A program made the translations under genes and the position numbers. The notes below the pieces were generated by a model, which saw only the letters and a list, made by a program, of their open reading frames with translations, had not been told where the DNA came from and ran no database searches. Source: Caulobacter sp. (GTDB taxonomy: Bacteria > Pseudomonadota > Alphaproteobacteria > Caulobacterales > Caulobacteraceae). Taken from it: a stretch of DNA of 64,000 nt. Position 1 is the first letter of the stretch, and each line of letters starts with the position of its first letter. Location of the stretch: the NCBI GenBank assembly GCA_021741355.1, contig JAIOXZ010000001.1, forward strand, positions 124,001-188,000, in the 5' to 3' direction. This document shows, in pieces, positions 41,795-50,018 of this stretch.

Positions 41795-43243
41795 ATGTTC
41801 AGACGCGGCCTGATCGGATACCTGCCCGCCAACATCGTCCAGGGTGTCGTCGGACTGCTGACCATCATGGTCTTCACGCGCCTGCTGACGCCAGAACAGT
41901 ACGGTGGCTACGCCCTGGCGCTGTCCGTGATGACGCTGGCGCACACCACGCTGTTCACCTGGGTCGAGGCCGCGCTGGCCCGCTTCCAGGCCCGGGCGGT
42001 TGAGCGCGGCGAGGTCGCCGACCATCTTGCCAGCCTGCTGCGCGCGTTTGCGGTGCTCGCGGTTGCGTTCCCCGCCCTCGCCGCCGTGGCCGTCTGGCTC
42101 GCGCCGATCAGCCCGGCGCTGAAGATCGCCGTCGGCGTGGGGCTGGCCGCGATTGTCTTCCGCAGCCTGATCCGCATCGTCCAGGAGCGCCGTCGCGCCG
42201 ATGGCGAGGTGATGGCCGCCTCGGCGCTCGACATCGGCCAGACGGCCGGCGGCTTCGCCATCGGGGTGCTGGCGATCACCCTCGGCGCCGGCGCGGCCGG
42301 ACCGATGATCGGTCTGGGCGCCATCGCCGTCATCGGCCTGATGTTCACCCTGGCCAAAGAGCTGCGGCTGGCCCGCGGCGGCCACGTCCAGAAGTCGCGG
42401 CTGAAGGACTACGCCAGCTATGGCCTGCCGGTGGCCTTCTCGCTGATCCTGGCGCTGGTCATCGCGACAACCGACCGGTTCCTGCTGGCGATCTTCCTCG
42501 ATGAGCAGGCGGTGGGCGTCTACCACGCGGGCTACTCGCTCGCGAACCGCACCCTGGACGTGATGTTCGTCTGGCTCGGCATGGCCGGCGGTCCGGCGAT
42601 GGTTTCGGCGCTGGAGCGCGGCGGCCGGGCGGCGCTGGCCGAGACCGCGCGTGAGCAGCTGTCCTTCATGGTCCTGCTGACCCTGCCGGCCGCGGTCGGC
42701 GTCGCCCTCGTCGCCGGTCCCCTCGCCCAGTTGATGATCGGCGAAGCCCTCTCGCAGGGCGCCGCCGACGTCACGCCTTGGGTCGCGTTCGGGGCCTTCT
42801 TCTCCGGCCTGACCACCTACTATTTCCATCAGGCCTTCACCCTGGGACGCCGCACGCACCTGCTGTTCGCGGCGATGATCATCCCCGCGGTGGTCAATCT
42901 GGTGCTGAACCTGATCCTCATTCCGCGTTTCGGCATCGCCGGCGCGATGTGGTCGACCGCGGCCAGCTACGGGCTTGGGGCGGTCAGTTCCTGGCTGCTC
43001 GGCCGCCGGGCCATGCCCCTGCCCGTTCCGCTGGACGTCATCTGGCGCGCGGCGGTGGCCTGCGCGGCCATGGCGCTCGTCGTCCTGCAGCTGCCGGCCC
43101 TCGGCGGCATTCTGGAGCTGGCGCTCAAGGCAAGCGTCGGCGGCGTCGTCTACGGCGCGGTGATCCTGCTGCTCGACGGCGGCGGCCTGCGCAGCCGCAG
43201 CCTCGTCATCCTGCAGGGCCTGCGCGCGCGGGTGGCCACATGA
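41795..43243 (+). CDS. hfsF: Holdfast polysaccharide flippase HfsF (Wzx type)
   Basis: A 482-residue membrane protein with about 12-14 helices and the PST/MATE-like flippase fold (RGLIGYLPANIVQGVVGLLTIMVFTRLLTPEQYGGYAL at the start is typical of Wzx proteins). It should flip the lipid-linked oligosaccharide across the inner membrane. It starts 4 bp after hfsE ends, and its stop overlaps an ATG (ATGA) that opens the disturbed reading frame of hfsG. Position and fold match hfsF of the C. crescentus locus; identity to that gene was not measured. Confidence 0.88.
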   Translation: MFRRGLIGYLPANIVQGVVGLLTIMVFTRLLTPEQYGGYALALSVMTLAHTTLFTWVEAALARFQARAVERGEVADHLASLLRAFAVLAVAFPALAAVAVWLAPISPALKIAVGVGLAAIVFRSLIRIVQERRRADGEVMAASALDIGQTAGGFAIGVLAITLGAGAAGPMIGLGAIAVIGLMFTLAKELRLARGGHVQKSRLKDYASYGLPVAFSLILALVIATTDRFLLAIFLDEQAVGVYHAGYSLANRTLDVMFVWLGMAGGPAMVSALERGGRAALAETAREQLSFMVLLTLPAAVGVALVAGPLAQLMIGEALSQGAADVTPWVAFGAFFSGLTTYYFHQAFTLGRRTHLLFAAMIIPAVVNLVLNLILIPRFGIAGAMWSTAASYGLGAVSSWLLGRRAMPLPVPLDVIWRAAVACAAMALVVLQLPALGGILELALKASVGGVVYGAVILLLDGGGLRSRSLVILQGLRARVAT

Positions 43244-43303
43244 CCGCCCGGCCGACCGAGTGGATCACCGACAACGCGGCCTGGACCGGCGCCGCGCCTG
43301 TCG

Positions 43304-44167
43304 GTGCTGATCCCGTTCATGCGCGATGACCCCACGGCGCTGCTCGCCGCGCTCGATCGCGAGACTGTGCCGGTCGAGGTGATCGTGCTCGACGACGGCT
43401 CCGGCGATCCTGACCTGGCGACCCGCGTCGGTGAAGCGGTCGAGGCCATGCGGCTTCCGGCGCGATTCATCCGGCTCGCGGCCAATGAGGGCCGGTCCCG
43501 GGGCCGTAACCGCTTGGCGCGCCAGGCCCGGGCCGACCGTTTCCTGTTCATCGACGCCGACATGCTGCCCGACAGCGACCATTTCCTGGCCGACTGGCTG
43601 GCGCTGATTGACCGCCGGGACCCTGCGGCGGCCTTTGGCGGCTTCTCGCTCGACCAGACGCCGCGCACCCGCGAGAACGCCCTGCACCGCGCCATGGCCC
43701 TGCGCAGCGATTGCGTCAGCGCCGCAGACCGCGCCCGCGACCCGGCCAAGCACATGTTCACCGCCAACCTGCTGGTCCGGCGCGACGTGTTCGACAGCGT
43801 CACCTTCGACGAGCGATTCACCGGCTGGGGCTGGGAAGACGTCGAATGGGCGATCCGCGTCGCGGACCTCTGGCCGATCGTCCACGCGGACATCCCGGCC
43901 AGCCATCTGGGCCTCGACACCGCCCCGATGATGGCCCGCAAGTACGAGCAGTCGGCCGCCAATTTCGCCCGCGTCGTCGCCGATCACCGCGCGGTGGTGG
44001 AGACCTATCCCAGCTATCGGGTGGCCCGGCTGCTCAAGCCTGTGCCGCTGCGGGGCCTGTGGCGGCCGCTGATCAAGGCGTTCGCCCTGGCCGACGCCCT
44101 GCCCGTCGCGCCGCGCGCCTTCGCGCTGCGCCTCTATCGCGCCGCCCTCTATGCGGAGGCGGTCTGA
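43304..44167 (+). CDS. hfsG: Holdfast glycosyltransferase HfsG, GT2 family, apparent N-terminal frameshift
   Basis: Adds a sugar to the growing lipid-linked holdfast unit. It has GT2 features: LIPFMRDDP as the first strand, VEVIVLDDGSGDP, the DxD motif in RFLFIDADML, and GWGWEDVEWAIRVAD, the acidic motif of chondroitin-polymerase-type enzymes. The frame begins only at GTG 43304, without a ribosome site and lacking residues normally ahead of strand one. An ATG at 43240, overlapping the hfsF stop as ATGA, opens a 29-codon frame that is one base out of register. One base removed near 43300 would fuse the two, so this is either a real frameshift or a sequence error. It ends one base into hfsH (TGATG). 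Confidence 0.85.
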   Translation: MLIPFMRDDPTALLAALDRETVPVEVIVLDDGSGDPDLATRVGEAVEAMRLPARFIRLAANEGRSRGRNRLARQARADRFLFIDADMLPDSDHFLADWLALIDRRDPAAAFGGFSLDQTPRTRENALHRAMALRSDCVSAADRARDPAKHMFTANLLVRRDVFDSVTFDERFTGWGWEDVEWAIRVADLWPIVHADIPASHLGLDTAPMMARKYEQSAANFARVVADHRAVVETYPSYRVARLLKPVPLRGLWRPLIKAFALADALPVAPRAFALRLYRAALYAEAV

Positions 44168-44919
44168 TGGAAGCCTACAGCGCCGACCGGTCGCTCAAGG
44201 GCAAGCTGCGCCGCCGGCTGGCGCTGCTGTCGGAACGCCGCCGGATCAGCCTGCGGCTCGACCGGCCGATGATCACCTTCAGCTTCGACGACGCGCCCGC
44301 CTCGGCCGCCCGGGCCGGCGCCGAGGTGCTCGAGTTGCGCGGGATTCGAGGGACCTGGTACTTTTCCGCCGGGCTCGCGGGCCAGACCGGACCGATGGGC
44401 GTCTACGCCGAAGCCGACGACGCGCGGCGGCTGGCCCTCGCCGGGCACGAGATCGCCTGCCACACCTTCACCCATCTGGACTGTGGTCAGGCCGCGGCCG
44501 ACGCGATCGTCGCCGATGTCGAGCGCAATGCCGCCGCCCTGAAAGCCTGGGGCGCGGCGCCGGCCGAGAGCTTCGCCTACCCCTACGGCGACGTCTCGAC
44601 GCCCGCCAAGAAGGTGCTGGGTCGCCGCTACCGCACGCTGCGCACGGTGCAGGCCGGGCTGGTCGAGGACGGCGCCGACGCCAACCAGCTGCCGTCTGTC
44701 GGCATCGAGGGCGCGGACGGTGAAGCAAACGCCCTGCGCTGGCTCGACCGCGCCGCTGACCGCAAGGCCTGGCTGATCCTCTATACGCACGACGTGGCTC
44801 AAGCGCCCTCGCCGTGGGGCTGCACGCCCGAAGCGCTCGGCCACATCGCCGACGCGGCCAAGGCTCGCGGGTTCGATGTCGTCACCGCCGCCGAGGGGGC
44901 GAAGCGGCTGGGGCTGTAG
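44167..44919 (+). CDS. hfsH: Holdfast polysaccharide deacetylase HfsH
   Basis: A 250-residue carbohydrate esterase family 4 (NodB-like) enzyme expected to deacetylate N-acetylglucosamine in the holdfast polymer, which affects its cohesion and adhesion. The catalytic/metal aspartates are in FSFDDAP (Asp41, Asp42) and the zinc histidines in HTFTHLD (His99, His103). Further motifs FAYPYGD and LILYTHDV fit motifs 3 and 5. No signal peptide is visible, so it should act in the cytoplasm. The start overlaps the hfsG stop by one base. Length and position match hfsH of C. crescentus as I know it. Confidence 0.9.
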   Translation: MEAYSADRSLKGKLRRRLALLSERRRISLRLDRPMITFSFDDAPASAARAGAEVLELRGIRGTWYFSAGLAGQTGPMGVYAEADDARRLALAGHEIACHTFTHLDCGQAAADAIVADVERNAAALKAWGAAPAESFAYPYGDVSTPAKKVLGRRYRTLRTVQAGLVEDGADANQLPSVGIEGADGEANALRWLDRAADRKAWLILYTHDVAQAPSPWGCTPEALGHIADAAKARGFDVVTAAEGAKRLGL

Positions 44920-44928
44920 TGTGGCGCG

Positions 44929-45050
44929 TTCGTGCGTGGTTCGACACGCGCTTCGCGCTGCTCACCATGACGTGGAATTTTAGAGTCCGCCCCTCCCCGT
45001 TATCCTGAGCAGGCCCGAAGGGCCGTGACGAAGGACGCACGCAGCCGAAT
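44929..45050. repeat. Dispersed repeat, family D (copy D2)
   Basis: Same architecture as D1: CGTGCGTGGTTCGACACGC, a short GCGCTTCGCGC hairpin, TGCTCACCATGACG, a spacer, TTATCCTGAGCA, a GGCCCGAAGGGCC hairpin and a closing GACGAAGGACGCACG. It lies between hfsH and the GFA-family gene, where the C. crescentus locus has no such gene. Confidence 0.82.
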
Positions 45051-45122
45051 GGCAGCCTCTGTCAGTAGCCAACGCCGCCAGTAGGCCCTTCAATCAACGC
45101 CTTGATCCGTTCGAGGCCGTCG

Positions 45123-45626
45123 ATGCGCGAGAGCCTTCCCAAACCCAAACGCTCCGCCATCCAGGCGCAGGGCCGCTGCGCCTGCGGCGCCGTGCGGTTC
45201 GAGATCGATGTGCCGGCGGTCTGGGCCTGGCATGACCATGGCGAGGCCAGCCGGCGCGCCATGGGCGGGGCCTACGCCACATGGGTGGGCAGCTGGAAGA
45301 GCCGGTTCCGCTGGCTGGAGGGTGAGGACCGGCTGACGCGGTACGAGGATCCTGAAAGCGGCGCCGTCCGCAGCTTCTGCGCCTGCTGCGGCACGCCGGT
45401 GCTCTATGAGCGGGCCCGCTCGCCGAAGATGGTCAACATACCGCGCGGCCTGTTCGCCAGCCGCACCGGCCGCGAGCCACGCTATCACCTGAACCTGGGT
45501 GAACAGGCAGACTGGACCTGGCTGGGCGAGCCGCTGGGACCCTTGAAGGGCTATCCGGGGGTGATGATCGAGCGGCCAGGGAAGAAGAAGGCGCGGCCAG
45601 TGGTCGACGATCTGTTCGAGCCCTGA
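45123..45626 (+). CDS. GFA/CENP-V-family protein inside the hfs locus
   Basis: A 167-residue protein with the glutathione-dependent formaldehyde-activating (GFA) fold. The zinc cysteines are visible in GRCACGAVRFE (about 18-28) and CACCGTPVLY (about 92-101). Most members are of unknown function; a few bind S-(hydroxymethyl)glutathione. It starts at an ATG inside a repeat-bounded gap and ends 1 bp before the convergent hfsC stop. It separates the hfsEFGH half from the hfsCBA half of the locus. I see no reason for a holdfast role and suspect an accidental insertion. Confidence 0.85.
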   Translation: MRESLPKPKRSAIQAQGRCACGAVRFEIDVPAVWAWHDHGEASRRAMGGAYATWVGSWKSRFRWLEGEDRLTRYEDPESGAVRSFCACCGTPVLYERARSPKMVNIPRGLFASRTGREPRYHLNLGEQADWTWLGEPLGPLKGYPGVMIERPGKKKARPVVDDLFEP

Positions 45627-45627
45627 C

Positions 45628-46881
45628 CTATTCCCGTCCCCGCCAGGACAGCTTGACGGCCAGGGCGACGAAGATCGTCCAGCGGATGTCGTGGTAGGTG
45701 ACCGCGATACTCTCGGTCAGCGTCAGCAGCGAGAAGATCACCAGGAACGGCAGGGCCAGATAGGCGCCGGCCCGGCCGAAGACCGAGGCGATCGCCGCTC
45801 CCATCGTCTGCAGATAGAACAGTCCCCAGGCGACCACGCCGGCGATGCCCAGGCCCAGCCATTGCTCGATCCAGGCGTTGTGGGCGTGGCTGGCCTTGAA
45901 GCCCGCCTCCTTGGTGATCCAGGCCAGCGGCCCCCAGCCGCTCTTGTCGTCCCAGACCGCCGAATAGCCATAGCCCGTCCACGGGCGCAGCTCGGCCTGG
46001 CGCAGCGCCGCATCCCAGATCTTCGTCCGGCCGGTCAGGGTGGCGTCCTTGCCGAGCAGCTCGAGAAAGACGTCCGAGGCAAATAGCAGGAAGGTCGCCA
46101 TCAGCAGCGCGCCCAGAACCGCCGCCCAGGTCGCCGCGACGCCCGACACCGGGCCTCGTCGCGCCACCCAGATGAACCCGACCGCCCCGGCGCCGAGGAT
46201 CAGCGACACCAGCGAGGTCTTCGACGTCGACAGCAGCACCAGCGCCAGGGCGAGACCGGCGAAGATCCACCACAGGACCCTCCGGCGCGGAGCCAGCAAG
46301 GCCGCGGCGGCGAAGACGGTGAAGGCGGTGGCCATATTGCCGCCCAGGGCGTTTTTCTCGACCCACAGCCCCCGCCACGCGCCCGGGAATAACTCGGTCA
46401 TGATCCCGTTGTGCGGCGGCAGCACCGCCCAGACGATCGAGCCGACCACCAGCACCGCGTTGGCGGTGGCCAGCACCTCGGCCATGGTCGACCAGCGAAA
46501 CCGGGTCGCCAGCACCACCCCGCACAGGGTGGTGGCGTACATTGCGACGATCCGGCGGACGGTCTGGTCCGGCGCGATCGACCAGAGCGTCGACAGGGCG
46601 ACGATCCCGAGCAGGGCCAGCAGGAACGGCTGTCGCAGCATCGCCGCGAACGTGGCGCCTGGCGTCATCGCCAGCAGCACCATCCCCGCGGCATAGGCCG
46701 GCAGATAGGCGTTCCGGATCATGCCGGAGCTGGCCTCGTCGAGTTCCAGACCGAAGATCGGCGCGATCCAGCCCTGGCTGTAGACCAGGATGAAGAACAC
46801 GCCGAGCAGGAACGCCAGCCAGTCCCACGCGTCCGTCCGTTCCGCCTCGCGGGCGGGCCAGGCGTCGGCCGGAATGGTCAC
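45628..46881 (-). CDS. hfsC: Holdfast polysaccharide polymerase HfsC (O-antigen ligase/Wzy-like)
   Basis: A 417-residue inner-membrane protein with about 11-12 helices and the Wzy_C/O-antigen-ligase signature late in the sequence (GRTKIWDAALRQAELRPWTGYGYSAVW and the HAHNAWIEQWLGLG stretch). It should link repeat units on the periplasmic side. The start is the GTG at 46881, which overlaps the hfsB stop as GTGA. In C. crescentus hfsC is one of two partly redundant polymerases, so a second one (hfsI) may lie elsewhere in this genome. It is the last gene of the hfsA-hfsB-hfsC operon on the minus strand. Confidence 0.88.
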   Translation of the reverse strand: MTIPADAWPAREAERTDAWDWLAFLLGVFFILVYSQGWIAPIFGLELDEASSGMIRNAYLPAYAAGMVLLAMTPGATFAAMLRQPFLLALLGIVALSTLWSIAPDQTVRRIVAMYATTLCGVVLATRFRWSTMAEVLATANAVLVVGSIVWAVLPPHNGIMTELFPGAWRGLWVEKNALGGNMATAFTVFAAAALLAPRRRVLWWIFAGLALALVLLSTSKTSLVSLILGAGAVGFIWVARRGPVSGVAATWAAVLGALLMATFLLFASDVFLELLGKDATLTGRTKIWDAALRQAELRPWTGYGYSAVWDDKSGWGPLAWITKEAGFKASHAHNAWIEQWLGLGIAGVVAWGLFYLQTMGAAIASVFGRAGAYLALPFLVIFSLLTLTESIAVTYHDIRWTIFVALAVKLSWRGRE

Positions 46882-47582
46882 CGCAGGAAGGCCCGCATGA
46901 AGCCCGGGGTCTCGACCTGGGTGCGGTTGAAGAACACCCCGGCGACGCGTCCGCCCGCGCCCTGCATGGCGTCGCGAAGCCGCGCGGGCGCCTGAACGTC
47001 CGCCTGATCGGCGGCAACCACCAGAACGGACTGGTCCATGAACGGCGCAACGGTGAGCGCGGACTGGGAGCGGTCGGCCGACGGACAGTCGACGACGACC
47101 AGATCCGCGTGGCGCTTCAGCGCGTTCCAGTAGTCGGCGCTGGGCAGGATGTGGACGTTCTGGCTGCCCTTGAGCACGTCGGCCCTGAAGCGCGTCACCC
47201 ACCAGCGATGCTGACCGACCGCATGGGCGACCAGAAAGCGGGAGTCCGGCGCGGCCGCTCCATCCGGCATCAGGGTCGGCGGCTGGACGGTGAAGAAGGT
47301 CGAACCGTCAGCCGGCGTGGCCGCCACAGCCTTGCCCAGCGGGCCATACATTTCCGGCGCGCCGGCGATGGCGGCGTGCTGCGGCGAGGTGAACAGGTCC
47401 AGGTCAACCAGCCAGACCGTGCGGCCGGCGCGGCTGGCGGCATAGGCGGCGAACTCGCGGGCGACGGTCGAGGTCCCCTCCCCGCGGCGGGCAGCGACGA
47501 ACTGGACAGCGCGCGCGCGTCCAGGCGACGTCCCGCCCAGCGACGCCCACAACTCCGCCATCTCGGCGCTCAAATCCACCAT
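46878..47582 (-). CDS. hfsB: HfsB, CpsD/BY-kinase-like ATPase with altered Walker A
   Basis: A 234-residue cytoplasmic protein of the polysaccharide co-polymerase ATPase type. The P loop reads RRGEGTSTVAREF, with threonine where lysine is usual in GxGKST. Walker A' is VWLVDLDLF and Walker B is DLVVVDCPSADRS. No C-terminal tyrosine cluster is present, so classic tyrosine autokinase activity is doubtful. It should work with HfsA to control polymer length or export. It begins 59 bp after hfsA and overlaps hfsC by 4 bp. Position fits hfsB. Confidence 0.85.
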   Translation of the reverse strand: MVDLSAEMAELWASLGGTSPGRARAVQFVAARRGEGTSTVAREFAAYAASRAGRTVWLVDLDLFTSPQHAAIAGAPEMYGPLGKAVAATPADGSTFFTVQPPTLMPDGAAAPDSRFLVAHAVGQHRWWVTRFRADVLKGSQNVHILPSADYWNALKRHADLVVVDCPSADRSQSALTVAPFMDQSVLVVAADQADVQAPARLRDAMQGAGGRVAGVFFNRTQVETPGFMRAFLR

Positions 47583-47641
47583 CGCTCGAATCGCCGCGCG
47601 CCCAATCCTTGCAAGGTAGACTATTGCGGGCCGTTAGGGAC

Positions 47642-49144
47642 CTAGCGCGCCTTGAGGGGCGCGGTTCCGAGGACCGGAAGGTCCAGCGTGCGCTGGGCCG
47701 ACGCGCGGGTTGGCAGCCCCGGGCGCAGGAACATCCGCAGCAGTCCGGCGCAAAGCGCCGAGAACGCCCCGAACAGGAAGGCCAGAACGACCACCGGCTT
47801 GCGCAGGCTCTTGCCCTGGGTCGTGGGCGTGGCGCGATCGACGATGCGGATATTGTCGTTGGTCTCCGAGGCGATCTGTCGCGCCGCCTGATCCTGACGC
47901 TGGCGCACAGTGAAGTCGCGCACACTGCTCTGCAGGACGTCGCGGTCCATGCTCAGAGCCTGGAACTGCGGTTCGAGGGCCGCCAGTCGCTGCAGCTGAT
48001 CCGTCGCCTTGGTCGACTGCGCGGCATAAGCGGTCAGGGACTGCCGCAGGGCGGCGATCTCGGCCGCGGTCTGGATCCGCTCGGTCTGCAGGGTCTGGTG
48101 CACGGGATTGATCCCGATGCGGCGCGCGCCGTCGGTGGCCGTGCGGCCGGACGACACACCGGCCTCGAGCTGGGCGATCTGCGCCTCGATGTCGCGTACC
48201 GGATCCGCGTCAGGACGATAGCGCGAAAGCAGCTCCTCCCGCTGCAGCCGCAAGGCCGCCAGACGCGTCGAGGCGGTCGCGTCGATGTCGCGGAACAGCC
48301 CGATCTCCGGAGACACCTGGCCCATCTGGGCGTCCAGGGCGGCCAACCGGGCCTGACGGTCCTGCAGGGTGACCTCGGCAGCGTAGCGCTGGGCCTCGAT
48401 CTGGCCGATCAGCTGGGTCGCGGCGGTCTTCTGGGCGGCGAAATCGCCGATGTCGTTGGTCGCCAGGAAGTCCTGGTAGGCGGCGTCCGCCTGGTCGAGC
48501 TGGTCCTCGAACATCACCCGCTGACGCTCGAACACCGGCGAGGTCGGGTGGATCAGCACCGAGCGGCGATAGATCAGGTATTCCTCGAGCAGGGTGTTCA
48601 CCACCCGTCCGGCCATGACCGGATCGTCGTGCTCGAACGACACCCGGACCACGGGATTGTCAGGCGCGGAACCGACGCTGAGCTTCTTGCCCATCCCCTC
48701 GATCGCCTTCGACATCAGCAGCGTCTTGTCGGCCGGCGAGGCCGCCGCGTATTTCGCGGCCATGTCCGGATAGACCACGCCCAGGCCGATCCGGCGCAGC
48801 ACCCGCTCGCGCAACTGGCCGCTCTGCAGGATCTCGACCTCGGACTGCACCAGGGTATCGGTATCGGGCACCGCCCCTCGACCGGCGTCACCGGCGCGAG
48901 GCTCGTAGACGTACTCCTGACCCAGCTGGATCAGGATGCTCGAACTGGCCCCGTAGCTCTTCTTCAGGGTCACCGCGAAACCGAGGCCGAGCACGAAGAT
49001 CAGCGCGAACACTGCCAGCATCAGCCCGCGTTCGCGCCAGAGCAGGGTGACAAAATCGCTCGGCGCATAGCGCGCACGGCCCGCCCAGTCGGCGCGCGCC
49101 GGCTGGTCGTGCGGTACGGTCCTCCAGGCGCTCTGGCTGCTCAT
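47642..49144 (-). CDS. hfsA: Holdfast co-polymerase HfsA (Wzz/Wzc-type, no kinase domain)
   Basis: A 500-residue inner-membrane protein of the polysaccharide co-polymerase family. A first membrane helix (about 39-60) is followed by the Wzz domain, a long periplasmic coiled-coil region (about 180-400; Gln/Ala/Glu-rich) and a second helix (about 450-470, KPVVVLAFLFGAFSALCAGLL). The cytoplasmic tail ends within 30 residues, so the kinase part is encoded separately as hfsB. It is divergent from hfsD, with which it should form the periplasm-spanning export complex. A CtrA-like box lies in the 87 bp between. Confidence 0.88.
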   Translation of the reverse strand: MSSQSAWRTVPHDQPARADWAGRARYAPSDFVTLLWRERGLMLAVFALIFVLGLGFAVTLKKSYGASSSILIQLGQEYVYEPRAGDAGRGAVPDTDTLVQSEVEILQSGQLRERVLRRIGLGVVYPDMAAKYAAASPADKTLLMSKAIEGMGKKLSVGSAPDNPVVRVSFEHDDPVMAGRVVNTLLEEYLIYRRSVLIHPTSPVFERQRVMFEDQLDQADAAYQDFLATNDIGDFAAQKTAATQLIGQIEAQRYAAEVTLQDRQARLAALDAQMGQVSPEIGLFRDIDATASTRLAALRLQREELLSRYRPDADPVRDIEAQIAQLEAGVSSGRTATDGARRIGINPVHQTLQTERIQTAAEIAALRQSLTAYAAQSTKATDQLQRLAALEPQFQALSMDRDVLQSSVRDFTVRQRQDQAARQIASETNDNIRIVDRATPTTQGKSLRKPVVVLAFLFGAFSALCAGLLRMFLRPGLPTRASAQRTLDLPVLGTAPLKAR

Positions 49145-49193
49145 GCGATTCTGGGTCTTTCTGGCCTTGAAGCAGACCCTCGCCGGAGCGCGA

Positions 49194-49222
49194 TTAACAC
49201 TCCGTTACCCATTCTCGTTAAC
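49194..49222. promoter_or_regulatory. CtrA-like sites between divergent hfsA and hfsD
   Basis: TTAA (49194-49197), seven bases, TTAC (49205-49208): one mismatch from the full CtrA box TTAA-N7-TTAA. A GTTAAC half site follows at 49217-49222. Both are in the 87 bp that separate the two divergent start codons, so one regulator could act on both genes. CtrA is the cell-cycle master regulator of Caulobacterales; binding here is predicted only. Confidence 0.5.
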
Positions 49223-49231
49223 CTTCGCCCC

Positions 49232-50011
49232 ATGCGCAAAGCCGCCCCGTTCCGCACCGCCCTGTTGCTGACCGCCGCCCTGGCCGTCAGCTCGCCGGCG
49301 CAGGCGTGGTGGCCGTTCGGCGACGGACGGCGCGGCCCCCCTCGCCCGGCCTCGCCCCGGGCGGACAGTTCGCCGCGCGAGACCTTTCCGAACATCGGCT
49401 ACGCCGACTGGAGCGACCAGGAGCCGGACTACCGGCTGTACCCCGGCGACCAGATCGACATCACCGTGCCCTCGGCGCCGGAACTGTCGAAGACGGGAAT
49501 CACCATCCAGCCGGACGGTCGCGTCACCATGCCGCTGATCGCGCCGGTGATGGCGGCGGACCGGACCATTCCGGAGTTCGAGGCGATGCTCTCGCGCGCC
49601 TACGCCAGCCAACTGCTGCGGCCGCAGGTCTCGGTGACAATGAAGGTGGCGACGCCGCTCAAGGTGTTCGTCGGCGGCGAGGTCGGCACGCCCGGCGTCT
49701 ATGACATGCCCGGCGACATCAACAGCCTGCAGGCCGTGATCCAGGCCGGCGGCTTCAAGGTCAGCGCCAAGACCGACCGGGTGGTGATCATCCGTCGCGG
49801 GCCAGCCGGCCAGGCGATGATGCGGACGGTGAATCTGCAGAGCGCGATGAAGGCGCCGTCCGGCGCGGACTTCGTGCCCCTGCGCCGGTTCGATGTCGTG
49901 TTCGTCCCGCGGTCGAATATCGCCGAGGCGGGCCTGTTCATGCAGCAGTGGTTCCGCGACGTGTCGCCGATCCAGGGCTTCAGCTACGCGCTGAACGGCC
50001 AGACCCAGTAG
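49232..50011 (+). CDS. hfsD: Holdfast outer-membrane export protein HfsD (Wza-like)
   Basis: A 259-residue polysaccharide export protein. The signal peptide (about 1-24, ending AQA, no lipobox) is followed by a Pro/Arg-rich linker, the Poly_export domain (YRLYPGDQIDITV..., about 65-145) and a SLBB domain (VFVGGEVGTPGVYDMPGDINSLQAVIQAGG split over about 150-180). It should form the outer-membrane exit channel with HfsA. The ATG at 49232 is the start; the frame is open far upstream through antisense hfsA, which is not coding. It ends 7 bp before a convergent Sel1-like gene. Confidence 0.92.
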   Translation: MRKAAPFRTALLLTAALAVSSPAQAWWPFGDGRRGPPRPASPRADSSPRETFPNIGYADWSDQEPDYRLYPGDQIDITVPSAPELSKTGITIQPDGRVTMPLIAPVMAADRTIPEFEAMLSRAYASQLLRPQVSVTMKVATPLKVFVGGEVGTPGVYDMPGDINSLQAVIQAGGFKVSAKTDRVVIIRRGPAGQAMMRTVNLQSAMKAPSGADFVPLRRFDVVFVPRSNIAEAGLFMQQWFRDVSPIQGFSYALNGQTQ

Positions 50012-50018
50012 GGTCCGG

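Noticed and set aside
45123..45626. GFA-family gene as a new holdfast component
   Set aside because: Only its position supports this. The orientation towards hfsC, the repeat beside it and the absence of any related function argue for chance insertion.
47609..49231. Upstream extension of the hfsD frame to about 800 residues
   Set aside because: The extension is antisense to hfsA and hfsB sequence. The signal peptide and the Wza-type domain begin at the ATG at 49232.
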